Below, one piece after another: positions 15,233 to 25,300 of a DNA stretch of 36,042 bases (positions are counted from its first letter, which is position 1; every line of letters begins with the position of its first letter). Position numbers and translations under genes: made by a program. Where the stretch lies: contig CAYPHA010000043.1 in assembly GCA_964410215.1 (NCBI GenBank), positions 1-36,042 of the forward strand. Direction: 5' to 3'. A model generated the notes under the pieces. The model made no database searches, had not been told where the DNA came from, and saw nothing but the letters and a program-made list of their open reading frames with translations. Origin of the DNA: CAYPHA01 sp964410215 (GTDB lineage: Bacteria; Calditrichota; Calditrichia; Calditrichales; CAYPHA01).

Positions 15233-18200
15233 ATGAAATCAATCACACAACTTTTCGCCGTTTCAGCCCTGCTCTTTTTATTTCAGAACGCATACAGCCA
15301 TAAACAACCTGAACGAAATCAACTGGAGCGTCTGAATTTAAAAACACATCATACCATCCGTACACTCAGTGGCGCACATCTGGAAAAAAACGGACTGATC
15401 CGTTACCGGTATAATCTCAAAATCGATGCCTATTCCGGCAACCCGGAAACCATTGCACGTGCTTATTTACAGGACTGGTCTGAACAATATGGTTTCGACA
15501 AGGGCCTTAAAACGCTTCAAACTGAACGGATAAGCCGGACTCCCGGCGGCACACATGTTCGATTTGAACAAACGGTTGACGGAATCCCGGTTTTTGGTTC
15601 ACGCGTGACGGTTTCTTTAAATCAATGGGACGAAATTACATTTGTATCGAGCGCTTACCGTCCCCGAGCGAGGCTGTCTTCCCCAAAAGCTTCACTTGAA
15701 AAGTCTGACGCTATAAAAAAAGCATTTGAATATATTCGTCCGGAAGGACCGTTAACCGTACCGGAGACGGCCAGACTCATGATATTCGAGAGCCGGGACC
15801 GCGGTTTTGAACTGGCATGGAAAGTCAATTTTTCCACATCAGAACCAGGCGCAGCCTGGGAAATTTTCGTCCATGCACAGGACGGCCGGATCATTCACGT
15901 TCAGGATAAAATGATGTACCATACAGGTGAAGGCCTGGTCTGGGATCCCGATCCGCTTACCACGGCAGGTACGGAATATGGCGGTGCCTACACGGATAAC
16001 AACGATCTCGATAGCCCGGAATTAAATGCAGAACGCATTACGGTGATTTTACCGGACATTACCTATGAAAACGGCCTGTACAGACTTGAAGGTCCCTATG
16101 CTGTGCTCGCCGATCTTGAAAATCCATCCGACAACTTCCCTGAGCTTGCTGATTCCAGCGCGTTCGTCTTCACGCGTAACCAACAGAATTTCGAAGCTGT
16201 CATGTGTTATTATCATATAGATCGTTCCACCCGGCGCATGGTCGAACTGGGTTACGAAGAACCCCTGCAAATGGCTTTCAAAGTTGACCCGCACGGTCTG
16301 AACGGGGACGACAACTCGCACTACGATCCCAATGGAAATTACGTTGCCTTCGGCGAGGGCGGTGTGGATGACGCCGAAGATGCCGATGTGATCTGGCACG
16401 AACATGCCCATTCCTTTCAGACTAACCTGACCGGCGGGATGGCCTATACGGGAGAGACCATGTCGCTTCAGGAGGGTAGTTCCGATTACTGGGCCGCTTC
16501 CTATTCACGCTATATCAATGATTATAACTGGGGATTCGTATTCAGTTGGGACGGCCACAACGAATTCTGGAACGGGCGGCGCTGTGACCTGGACTGGGTG
16601 TATCCGGATGACTATGTCAGCGGACATAACGGCGGACAGATCTGGTCATCGGCTCTGATGAAAATCTGGGTGGATATCGGTCGCGACATTACCGATCAGC
16701 TCTTCCTGGAAACCCACTACATCTGGGGCTACGCGCCTGGCCTGCAGGATGCCGCCGAGGCGTTCATCCAGGCTGACCGGAATCTGTACGACGGGGCGCA
16801 TACCGGCATCATTGTTGAACATTTCGATGCCCACGGTCTCGTCAACAAGGAAGATTATATTCCCCAAATCGTGCATACGCCTCTGAATGATACCGAAGAT
16901 ACAGAAAATGATTACCCGGTCATCGCAACGATTTTTCCCGGAGCGGAGCCGCTCGACCCAGAACGTCTGTGGGTCATTTACGGTTTATCTGCCCTGACGG
17001 ATACGGTGAACATGAGCGCCACGGCCAATCCCAATGAATATGTGGGTTATATTCCGGCCACCGGCGTCGACACGACGGTCTATTATTATATCACGGCTGT
17101 CGACGAGGCAAATACAGCCGCGTATGATCCCGCAAACGCACCCCTGGAATATCATGAATTCGTCGTAGGAGCGGATACACTGAATCCGGTCATTCAGCAT
17201 ATCGCCCTTGGTGATCAGCCGCTCAGCCGGTGGCCGGCAACAGTCCGGGCCATCGTAACAGACAATCTATCTGTGGACTCGGTCGAATGCATTTATTACA
17301 TCAATACTGCCGGTACGGAGGAAACCTTTACACTTGATTCCGTCGATACGGATACGTACGAGGCTGTCTTCCCCGTCAGCAGTGCCGATTTGACTATCGG
17401 GGATTCCATTTTCTACAGAATTACGGCTACAGATGCATCCACGAATGAAAACACCGCAACCACGCCCGACAGCGGTTATCATGGCTTTGAGATCATCGAT
17501 GAAAAAGGCACCATTCTTATCGTCAACGATGATCCACTGGGGAAAACCTATGTTGAGAGTGAAAAAGGCGGCCGGTATCGTAAACAGGATGCCTTTGGCA
17601 AATCCTCCGACCAGATGCAGAGCTGGCTTGAAGAAATGGGATACATTGCCGACCAATTAACGGTAGCAGATGCTTTAGCGGCCGAATTCACGGCTTATGA
17701 TCTGATCATTTCCTCGAGCGGTGCTAACGAAAGTCCCGTGGCCAATGCCGATTACAGGACCAAACTGGAAAACTGGGTCAGTGACCCCTCGCATAAGCTG
17801 CTGGTAGAAGGCGGTGAAGTAGGTTACGATGCCGCCCAGAGCCCGGGCTATCCCTCTTTTGCAGCCAATGTACTGCATTCTACCGACTGGGATGCGGACC
17901 AGGCCGGTCCTCTCCTGCTCCGCGGTGAATTCGAGGATCACCCTATCGCAACGACACCGAATCCATTGCCGGGGAACATAGGACTGACTTACAGTAATTA
18001 TGGTGACCAGGATTCTCAGAAACCCGATGCACCCGCCTATGTCGTATTCGGCAATTCGACGGCCAACAACCGCGATAATGCCGGCGTCCTGGTCTACGAC
18101 GATGATGCCGACAGCACATCCGCACAGATCGTATATTTTGCCTTCAACCTGGACGCGGTTTCCGACAGCCTGCATGCCAGAAATCTCCTGGAAAATACGG

Positions 18201-18808
18201 TCACCCACCTTCTGAACAGTGAAAGTCTGATGCCGTCGGGCGCCATTTCCGGTGCGGTAGATCTGACCGATACGATGGATGACAGCGGCGTTTCCGTATA
18301 CCTCGGCGGGTTGATCAATGATACGACGGTGACCGATTCGGAAGGTTTCTACATGTTCAGCAACCTGGAGGACGGTGCTTACAGCGTTACGGTATCCCAT
18401 ATCGGTTACTGGAGTGCCGATAGTTCCATCGAAAATATCTCCGTTTCCTCTGACACTGTCGCCGGAATGGATTTTACACTGGAGCCTGTCATTTCGGATC
18501 TAACGGCAAAAGGGGGCCACGCACTTCCGGCTGCATTCGGACTCGCCCAGAATTATCCGAATCCATTCAACCCTGAAACCCATATCCGTTATCAGTTACC
18601 TCAATCCTCCCATGTTATTCTGGAAGTGTTTAACACGCTGGGAAAACGGGTGGCAGTCCTTGCGGATGCCGCGCAACCGGCCGGCTATTACATCCTGACA
18701 TGGATTGCCCGGGATGAGCAGGGCAACCGCCTGCCGTCGGGCATATACGTCTACCGTCTTCGTGCCGGAAACTTTAATCAGATTCGCAAGCTGGTATTGG
18801 TGAAATAG
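15233..18808 (+). CDS. Large secreted M36/fungalysin-like zinc metalloprotease with T9SS-type C-terminal module
   Basis: The 1191-residue product starts with a signal peptide (about 1-22). An FTP/PepSY-like propeptide region follows (about 25-230; for example RFEQTVDGIPVFGSRVTVSL and WKVNF...WEIFVHAQDGRIIHVQD). The catalytic domain has the zinc motif HEHAH at 389-393 and a likely third ligand, Glu414, in LQEGSSDYW. Next come Ig-like repeats (about 540-755), a segment resembling a GATase1/ThuA-type fold (about 757-1000, starting GTILIVNDDP), and a carboxypeptidase-regulatory-like domain (about 1002-1086). The sorting module begins LAQNYPNPFNPET near 1103 and ends KLVLVK. It is divergent from the two subtilases, so all three may form a secreted-protease locus. 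M36 versus another HExxH family is judged from motif context only. Confidence 0.88.
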   Translation: MKSITQLFAVSALLFLFQNAYSHKQPERNQLERLNLKTHHTIRTLSGAHLEKNGLIRYRYNLKIDAYSGNPETIARAYLQDWSEQYGFDKGLKTLQTERISRTPGGTHVRFEQTVDGIPVFGSRVTVSLNQWDEITFVSSAYRPRARLSSPKASLEKSDAIKKAFEYIRPEGPLTVPETARLMIFESRDRGFELAWKVNFSTSEPGAAWEIFVHAQDGRIIHVQDKMMYHTGEGLVWDPDPLTTAGTEYGGAYTDNNDLDSPELNAERITVILPDITYENGLYRLEGPYAVLADLENPSDNFPELADSSAFVFTRNQQNFEAVMCYYHIDRSTRRMVELGYEEPLQMAFKVDPHGLNGDDNSHYDPNGNYVAFGEGGVDDAEDADVIWHEHAHSFQTNLTGGMAYTGETMSLQEGSSDYWAASYSRYINDYNWGFVFSWDGHNEFWNGRRCDLDWVYPDDYVSGHNGGQIWSSALMKIWVDIGRDITDQLFLETHYIWGYAPGLQDAAEAFIQADRNLYDGAHTGIIVEHFDAHGLVNKEDYIPQIVHTPLNDTEDTENDYPVIATIFPGAEPLDPERLWVIYGLSALTDTVNMSATANPNEYVGYIPATGVDTTVYYYITAVDEANTAAYDPANAPLEYHEFVVGADTLNPVIQHIALGDQPLSRWPATVRAIVTDNLSVDSVECIYYINTAGTEETFTLDSVDTDTYEAVFPVSSADLTIGDSIFYRITATDASTNENTATTPDSGYHGFEIIDEKGTILIVNDDPLGKTYVESEKGGRYRKQDAFGKSSDQMQSWLEEMGYIADQLTVADALAAEFTAYDLIISSSGANESPVANADYRTKLENWVSDPSHKLLVEGGEVGYDAAQSPGYPSFAANVLHSTDWDADQAGPLLLRGEFEDHPIATTPNPLPGNIGLTYSNYGDQDSQKPDAPAYVVFGNSTANNRDNAGVLVYDDDADSTSAQIVYFAFNLDAVSDSLHARNLLENTVTHLLNSESLMPSGAISGAVDLTDTMDDSGVSVYLGGLINDTTVTDSEGFYMFSNLEDGAYSVTVSHIGYWSADSSIENISVSSDTVAGMDFTLEPVISDLTAKGGHALPAAFGLAQNYPNPFNPETHIRYQLPQSSHVILEVFNTLGKRVAVLADAAQPAGYYILTWIARDEQGNRLPSGIYVYRLRAGNFNQIRKLVLVK

Positions 18809-19016
18809 GGTAATCGAACAGATGGGATACGGTATTTATTTTTGAATTTTTTCATGGTTTTTGTTTCCCAGGCAATCAACCCCCATTTAAATGATTATAT
18901 CCATAACTACAATTCCACAAAATTCCCCTATTACGAATTGTCTGGAATCGATTATTTTTATACATTTTCAGCAATGCAATGCGTATCTTGGAATACGTTA
19001 ATACACGGAGAATGGA

Positions 19017-19856
19017 ATGGGATTCTGGGGAAAAGCGATTGGCGCCACACTGGGCCTGATGGTAGGCGGCCCGCTTGGTGCCGTCATCGGCGCGGCGATC
19101 GGACATGGTTTCGACATGGATGCAAAAATGCTGAAAAGAAGAGATGTGAACTGCCCGAACTGCCACAACCGGGTTGTGCTGGAAGAAGGGATCTCCAACT
19201 GGGTCTGCCCACACTGTGGCCATCAGATCGAATATCATGAAGTCGGCAGTACCTACGACCGGCAGTTTATTTTTTATGTCAGCCTGGCTTCTCTGGCCGC
19301 CAAAATGGCCAAGGCTGACGGTGTGATAACCGCTGACGAAATCCGGGCCTTCGACCGCTTCATTAAGGAGGATCTCGGACTGTCCACTGAAGAACGCAAG
19401 GTAGTCGCCAGGCTCTTTAACGAGGCAAAAAACACCCCGGATGACGGATTCATGCTGGCCGGTCAGTTTCACGACCTGATGGGCCATCGTCCGGATGTGC
19501 TGCAGGTGATGGTCCACCTGCTCTTTCAAATATCGATGGCCGACGGGCACTTTCATCCCGCTGAAGAACAGTATATCGCGCGTGTGGCAGCCGTGTTCCG
19601 TTTGCCAGATTCCGAATATGAACAGATCAAAGCCCTCTTTATCAAGCAAAACGACCGGGCTTACCAGCTTCTCGGCCTTTCTTCCGATGCCGCTGACGAG
19701 GAGATCAAAAGAACATACAAAAAACTGGTTCAGGAATACCATCCGGACAAACTCACCGCCAAAGGTGTTCCTGATGATTTTATAAAATTCGCCAATGATA
19801 AAATGGCACAAATTAATGAGGCCTATTCCTCCATCCGCAGGGAAAGAGGCTTCTAG
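19017..19856 (+). CDS. DjlA-like TerB/J-domain co-chaperone with a zinc ribbon
   Basis: The 279-residue product has a glycine-zipper membrane-inserting N-terminus (about 5-30: GATLGLMVGGPLGAVIGAAI). A four-cysteine zinc ribbon follows (Cys46-x2-Cys49 and Cys64-x2-Cys67), then a TerB-like helical domain (about 80-205; AKADGVITADEIRAFDRFI and MADGHFHPAEEQYI repeats), and a C-terminal J domain (about 215-279) with HPD at 242-244. This resembles DjlA, a membrane-anchored DnaK co-chaperone, except for the added zinc ribbon. The start is set by CGGAG six bases before the ATG at 19017 rather than ATG 19012, which is out of frame. It heads a same-strand block ending with addA. Confidence 0.88.
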   Translation: MGFWGKAIGATLGLMVGGPLGAVIGAAIGHGFDMDAKMLKRRDVNCPNCHNRVVLEEGISNWVCPHCGHQIEYHEVGSTYDRQFIFYVSLASLAAKMAKADGVITADEIRAFDRFIKEDLGLSTEERKVVARLFNEAKNTPDDGFMLAGQFHDLMGHRPDVLQVMVHLLFQISMADGHFHPAEEQYIARVAAVFRLPDSEYEQIKALFIKQNDRAYQLLGLSSDAADEEIKRTYKKLVQEYHPDKLTAKGVPDDFIKFANDKMAQINEAYSSIRRERGF

Positions 19857-19888
19857 AGAATAACACCTCTAAACCTTACGGAGGTATC

Positions 19889-20359
19889 ATGAATAAAAAA
19901 GAACGCGATTTTTATCAGAAACTGCGTAAACAAATCAGTGAATACCTGGAAAGGAATCAATTCAAGTATGCTGATGTCCTGATGCTCGCCCCTGATTTCT
20001 TTCATTTACTGGTCAAACTTTCCATTGATCAGCGCATCCCGCCATCAAAGAAAGTAAAATTCATGGCAGCCATTGCCTATTTTCTTTCACCTCTGGATTT
20101 TTTTCCGGAAGCCCTGCTCGGACCGATCGGTTACATGGATGACATCGCCATTGCAGCTTATGTCCTCAATGAATTCATCAATAAAAACGATATCGATATC
20201 GTTCATGAACACTGGGCCGGAGAGGGTGATGTACTGGCATCCATTCAGAATATCATAACCGTGGCGAATGAATTCCTGGGTGAAGGGCTCTGGAACCGGA
20301 TTAAACGAAAGATCTCGCAGAGGGACCATGAATCGGGAAAAGGCCGGGATTCAATGTGA
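19889..20359 (+). CDS. DUF1232 (YkvA-like) protein
   Basis: This 156-residue protein carries the DUF1232 signature: KVKFMAAIAYFLSPLDFFPE followed by ALLGPIGYMDDIAIAAYVL (about residues 52-92). The two hydrophobic stretches suggest membrane association. The family's function is not known. A clear ACGGAGGT Shine-Dalgarno precedes the ATG. It follows the DjlA-like gene by 32 bases and lies just before the histidine kinase, so it is probably in the same operon. Confidence 0.87.
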   Translation: MNKKERDFYQKLRKQISEYLERNQFKYADVLMLAPDFFHLLVKLSIDQRIPPSKKVKFMAAIAYFLSPLDFFPEALLGPIGYMDDIAIAAYVLNEFINKNDIDIVHEHWAGEGDVLASIQNIITVANEFLGEGLWNRIKRKISQRDHESGKGRDSM

Positions 20360-20471
20360 AAATGGTACTCCCTTTTCCGCTGGAAATGGTTTATCCGGCT
20401 ATCGATACGCCGGCCATACGTATACCGGTATCGGCACGGGCGAAAACGCAGTAAGGAAATACATTGTGCCC

Positions 20472-22322
20472 ATGAAACCCGTCTATCAGCGCATTCTGGT
20501 TTTAACAGGTTTCTTCGTCATTGCATCCCTGTTCAGCGGATATGTTGTGTATCAAACTTATACACGTTTTAATGAACAGCTTCTGCAACAGACAGCCTTG
20601 TTACTTGGAGAGGCCGTTGAAGAAACACTTCTGAACGCCGCCGACCAGAACCTGGAGGAACTGACCGCCTCCGAAAAGCAGCGAATCCGCGAAGTTATGC
20701 GCTCTATGACGACGGAAAGCGGAAGTATCATCCACATCCTGCTGATCAATTCAAAAATGACCATCCTGCTCAGCAGCGACCCGGATATCGAGGGTCATGC
20801 TTATAAAAATCCCGAAGAAATTGCCCGGCTTCAGACGGACCAGCCCATCGTGCTCGGAAAAAACTGGGAAGGCAATTTTAGAATTGTGGATGTTATCATA
20901 CCACTAAAAAATGCGAAAGAAGAAGTATTCAGCCACCTCAGGCTGGTTTTGTCCTACCGGGAACTGTCTACATTTTTCAGGGATATCAGCACGGTTTTTA
21001 TTCCTCTGATTCTTATCTTCGCCCTGCTGATGCTGGTTTCGGTATATTTCCTTTCGAAATCATACCGCAAGCCCCTCGATTTTGTAAAGAAACTGGGTAA
21101 GCAGCTTTCCAGCGGCAATTACGATATAAATGTCTCCTACCCGCGTGATGATGAATTTACCCAGGCAACGCAGGAGATTAAAAAAACAATAAAAAGAGCT
21201 CATGTGCTGCAGGAGAGTTACAAAAAAATTGAAAAGCGCATTTCCGCCCTTCTTCAGGCCGTCGATGAAAGTACGGTTCTGATTGATGCCGAAGAAAATA
21301 TAACCACCTATAACAATGCCGCCGTCACATTGCTGGAGTGTCCGGAGGACCAGGACTTCACGGCCTATTTTAAAAAACTGAAATCCGACAACCGTGAATT
21401 GCGAAAAATAATCAGCCAGGCCCTGCTGGGTAACGACGTCCCGCCCGGCCTGGAGTTGTCGGTTTTTCTGCCGAACGGCAAAGACCTGTTGTTGCGGATT
21501 ACCACCCAGATCCTCTTCGAGGAAAAACGCATCAACGGGGTGCTGCTTACTTTTAAAGATATCTACCTTTTAAATGAGCTGGAACATAACCTGCAACGGT
21601 CGATGAAATTCGGCGTAATCGCTAACCTGGCTTCCTCCATCAGTCACGAGATCCGCAATCCATTGTCATCCGTAGCTATGCACGCCGAAGGACTTAAAGG
21701 CAGACTGAAGAAATCCAGTCTTAAAGCAAATGACCCGGCTTACCATTCGTTGGATATACTGCAGAAGGAAGTAAAGCGCCTGCACCGCATCATAGACCAG
21801 TTTCTTAATCTGGCCCGTTCGCGGGAAACCATCCTGGTTCAACTGCGGATCAATGCGCTTATCAATGATGTTATCGTACTTGTCCAGCAACAGGCTGTTG
21901 AACGAAATATCACCATCGAGAAGGAACTGGATGATACCATAGATTTTATTTACGGCGATACGGATCAGATTAAACAGGTGATTTTGAATATCGTTTTAAA
22001 CGCTTTCCAGGCAATTGAGAATGATGGACGCGTTACTTTCCGCTCCCGGGCTTCCAATGAAAGGATTTTAGTGGAAATTCATGATAACGGGAAAGGGATA
22101 TCACCGGAAGCAAGAGGACACCTCTTCGAACTCTATTACACAACCAAAGAAGACGGCAGTGGCATCGGACTGGCCATCAGCAGGAATATTATGCAGGCCC
22201 ATGACGGCCGTATTACCTTCGAAAGTGCAGAGGGCAAAGGTACGGTATTTATACTTGACTTCCCCCGAAAGGATCTGACAATTACACCGACGCAACTCAC
22301 CAGACGGAGAAGACCCAAATGA
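20472..22322 (+). CDS. Membrane sensor histidine kinase (Cache-like sensor, HAMP, PAS, HisKA, HATPase)
   Basis: From ATG 20472 the product has 616 residues: TM1 (about 7-27), an extracytoplasmic sensor (about 30-170, single-Cache-like), TM2 (about 176-198), HAMP (about 200-250), a PAS-like domain (about 255-370) and the kinase core. The phosphoacceptor is His392 in SISHEIRNPLSS. The ATPase shows the N box NIVLNAFQAIEN, DNGKGIS and GSGIGLAISRNIM. The frame opens at 20268 but overlaps the DUF1232 gene. GTG 20466, eight bases after AAGGA, is a good alternative start, and ATG 20328 is possible. No response regulator is in the window. The stop overlaps the addB start as ATGA. Confidence 0.88.
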   Translation: MKPVYQRILVLTGFFVIASLFSGYVVYQTYTRFNEQLLQQTALLLGEAVEETLLNAADQNLEELTASEKQRIREVMRSMTTESGSIIHILLINSKMTILLSSDPDIEGHAYKNPEEIARLQTDQPIVLGKNWEGNFRIVDVIIPLKNAKEEVFSHLRLVLSYRELSTFFRDISTVFIPLILIFALLMLVSVYFLSKSYRKPLDFVKKLGKQLSSGNYDINVSYPRDDEFTQATQEIKKTIKRAHVLQESYKKIEKRISALLQAVDESTVLIDAEENITTYNNAAVTLLECPEDQDFTAYFKKLKSDNRELRKIISQALLGNDVPPGLELSVFLPNGKDLLLRITTQILFEEKRINGVLLTFKDIYLLNELEHNLQRSMKFGVIANLASSISHEIRNPLSSVAMHAEGLKGRLKKSSLKANDPAYHSLDILQKEVKRLHRIIDQFLNLARSRETILVQLRINALINDVIVLVQQQAVERNITIEKELDDTIDFIYGDTDQIKQVILNIVLNAFQAIENDGRVTFRSRASNERILVEIHDNGKGISPEARGHLFELYYTTKEDGSGIGLAISRNIMQAHDGRITFESAEGKGTVFILDFPRKDLTITPTQLTRRRRPK

Positions 22323-25300
22323 GCGGACTGAACGTAACAGGCGGTCCGCTGGGCACCTACTACTATTTCGCAGAAAAACTGTGTCAGAAAGCCGGAGAAG
22401 GCCGTTTCAATTTTATGACCATTCTTCCGGTTAACCGGGCCGTCCGCCAGTTTACACGGACATTGATCGACAATGCCGCCAATAAAACGGTTATTTCACC
22501 CGCTGTTTTTACATTTGATGATCTGCTTCTCAAACTATATAAGAACCGGACACAGGCAAAGAAAGTCCTGGACCGCGATCTGCTGTCCCTGCTGATTTCG
22601 GAAATCATTCGGTCTGACCTTGCTTCTTTTACGTTCTTCAAAATACCCGGAAAGGTACCGGGAGCCTTCTATAAACGTATAGCCGACATCATATTTGAAT
22701 TACGGCGTTTCGGATATACCTCAGGTGATATCGCAAAACTGAGGGATAATCAGGGTTCCGAAAAACTGAGTGATATCCTGCGGATACAGGAAATGCTTGA
22801 GGAATACCTCGATCCCGACCTGATCGATGAATCGGCCGCAGTCAACATTGCCGCTTCCGCTGTTACCCGTGAGGAATTCGACCGGTTATTTCCCGGAATC
22901 GATGAAATTTACATCAGCGGTTACGGTCTGTTCACCCCGGCCATGTTTGAATTCATCGAAAATGTATCCCGCTGGAAAGATGTGCACATCAAGATTGAGC
23001 ATGTGGGTGGAAATCCGGATCTTTTTAAGCACACGGAAGCAGCCGCGGAAAGACTCGGCACCTGTGAAGAAATACAAACCACGCCCTTCGCGGATGTTCT
23101 TTTCAACCGGTCACGGAAATCGGCACCACCCGCCACAGCGGCCGCAGAGATTCATATCACGGCCACCGATGACCGGAACCGTGAAATTCAATTCATTGCT
23201 GAACAAATCCGGCGTCTGCATGGTGATACCGGGCTGCCCCTGAACCGCATTGGCATCACATTCGCCGATCTGGAATCCTATGCGCCCCTCATCCGGCAGA
23301 TTTTCCGCGAATATGAAATACCGTTTAATCTATCTACCGGATTCCGGCTCATGCAGTCCCCGCTGATACGAACCTTTCTTGATGTACTGACAATCAGGGA
23401 AAGCGGCCTGGAAACAGCGGATCTACTGGAACTCCTGCGTGCCCCGCTCCTTAAAATTTTCTCTGAAAAAGAAACCCTGGAACTGCAGGCGCTTTTTTTC
23501 GAACAACGCATTCGCCACCTCAGCCGGAAACGATTGGAAACCCTCATCGAAGACCAATCAGAATGGTCCGTACAGGGAAGAGACACGCAAGCGCTTTTAG
23601 AGAAACTGATGGATTTCCTCAAACCGTTTTATGATATACCGGATAAGCAGCCCCCCTCACAATTCCGGACAGTGGGGCTGAACCTGTTCCGTCATTGTAA
23701 TCTGCTCGGTTGGTATAAACGGCCTTCTCCGGAATTGAGCGAGCGCGGACAGGAAAATGAATTCAGGGCCTTTAACCGCTTTATGAAACTCTATGACCGT
23801 GTAATCTGGATGCTGAACCGGCTTTATGGCAGCTCGCCCATCAGCTTTGCTGACTTCCTGGAACACCTTACCTCCGCTATCCGTGAAGCATCCTATAATC
23901 TCAGCGAATGGCCCGGTTACGGTGTTCAAATCATGCCCCGCCTTGAATTGCAGGCTATGGAATGCAACGTCCTTTTTATTGGTGGACTGATCGATGGTGA
24001 ATTTCCCAGAACGTCCGCACGTGACATCTTTTTCAGCGATGAGACACGCTCCAGAATGGGTCTGATAACGACAAATGCACTACTGGACCAGGACCGCTTT
24101 ATCTTCTATACGCTGCTTGATTCAGGAGCTGACACATTGTATCTGACCTATCCGCGTTACAGAGGTGACCGCGCACTGGTTCCATCAAATTTTTTAAGTG
24201 AGCTGTCCGATGTTCTTCCGGTAATCCACCTGAAAGATGATCAGCCGGCTATTAGAAACAAAATACAGCTTAAAACTGCGCTGGGAGCGGTACTCCAGAC
24301 TTCCGATAAATCTAAAATCAGTCGTTCAAAAGAGCTTTGCAACAGTTTTATCCGTCTTTATGAGAAAAAGCACCAGGACGCACAAAAGATACTCCTTTCG
24401 GTTCTGGAACGAATTTCCGCCACCAACCATCGACGTACCGGCATGCAATTCGGACGCTTCGAAGGCGCACTCCCGGAACATGGACCCATCCATGAAGACC
24501 TTACCAGGCGCTACCGGGATAACGTCTGGTCCATCACGCAGATTGAAGACTATGCCCGTTGTCCCATGAATTTTTTTATGAACCGGATACTGGGACTGGA
24601 AGATGTTCCCGCATTCGAGGAAACCCTCTCCTACCTTGAAAAAGGGAATCTGATTCATCGTATTTTCTTTCAGTTCTACACACACCTTAAATCCATCGGT
24701 GAAACCGGTGAACCGCTGAAGCATAAATCCGAATTATACCGGATTGCCCGGAAAAACCTGGCGGCACTGCCTTTTGAGGGATTTTTCTGGGAACTGGAAA
24801 AACAACTTTATTTCGGACGCGATGAGGAACCGGGGTTACTCGATGTTTTCCTGATGAAGGATCAGGAGTTTATCAGTCATGCCGGCACCACCCCTATCTT
24901 TTTTGAATTCAGTTTCGGCAACCGCATCTCCGGTGAGGCAGATCCCGATTCCGGCATGTCACCGGTTACGCTGACCGCCGGCGATGAAAAACTGACCTGC
25001 GCAGGAAAAATTGACCGCATCGATCTTCTGGATCAAAAATTCCTGTGTATACATGATTATAAAACAGGCAAGATCTCCGTAAGCGGCAGGTTATCCGAAA
25101 TTCAGGAAGGAAAGAGCTTTCAGCTCCCCCTTTACCTCCTGGCCTTAAGCAAACTTTTGCCCGGGTACACACCGGTTTATGCCGGTTATTTTCGAGTGGC
25201 TGATGCACAGAATTGCCGGCTATATCCTATTCTGGCCGATAGGGAAAGCGTTCAATTCCTTTCTGATAAAGATAAGGCACTTATACCAAACAAGCAGGTC

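Noticed and set aside
17675..18400. 241-codon minus-strand open frame opposite the M36-like protease
   Set aside because: Fully antisense to a continuous, domain-rich coding region; the length is explained by codon bias of the real gene.
18876..19811. 311-codon minus-strand open frame opposite the DjlA-like gene
   Set aside because: It is antisense to a well-supported gene with zinc-ribbon, TerB and J domains; the predicted protein shows no motif.
19865..19885. ACCTC/GAGGT pairing that could hide the DUF1232 ribosome site
   Set aside because: Only five pairs with an 11-base loop; too weak to call a regulatory hairpin.
20268..20471. Upstream extension of the histidine kinase to 20268
   Set aside because: It overlaps 92 bases of the DUF1232 gene and adds a glycine-rich, domain-less stretch before TM1. 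GTG 20466 remains a fair alternative, so the start is not settled.
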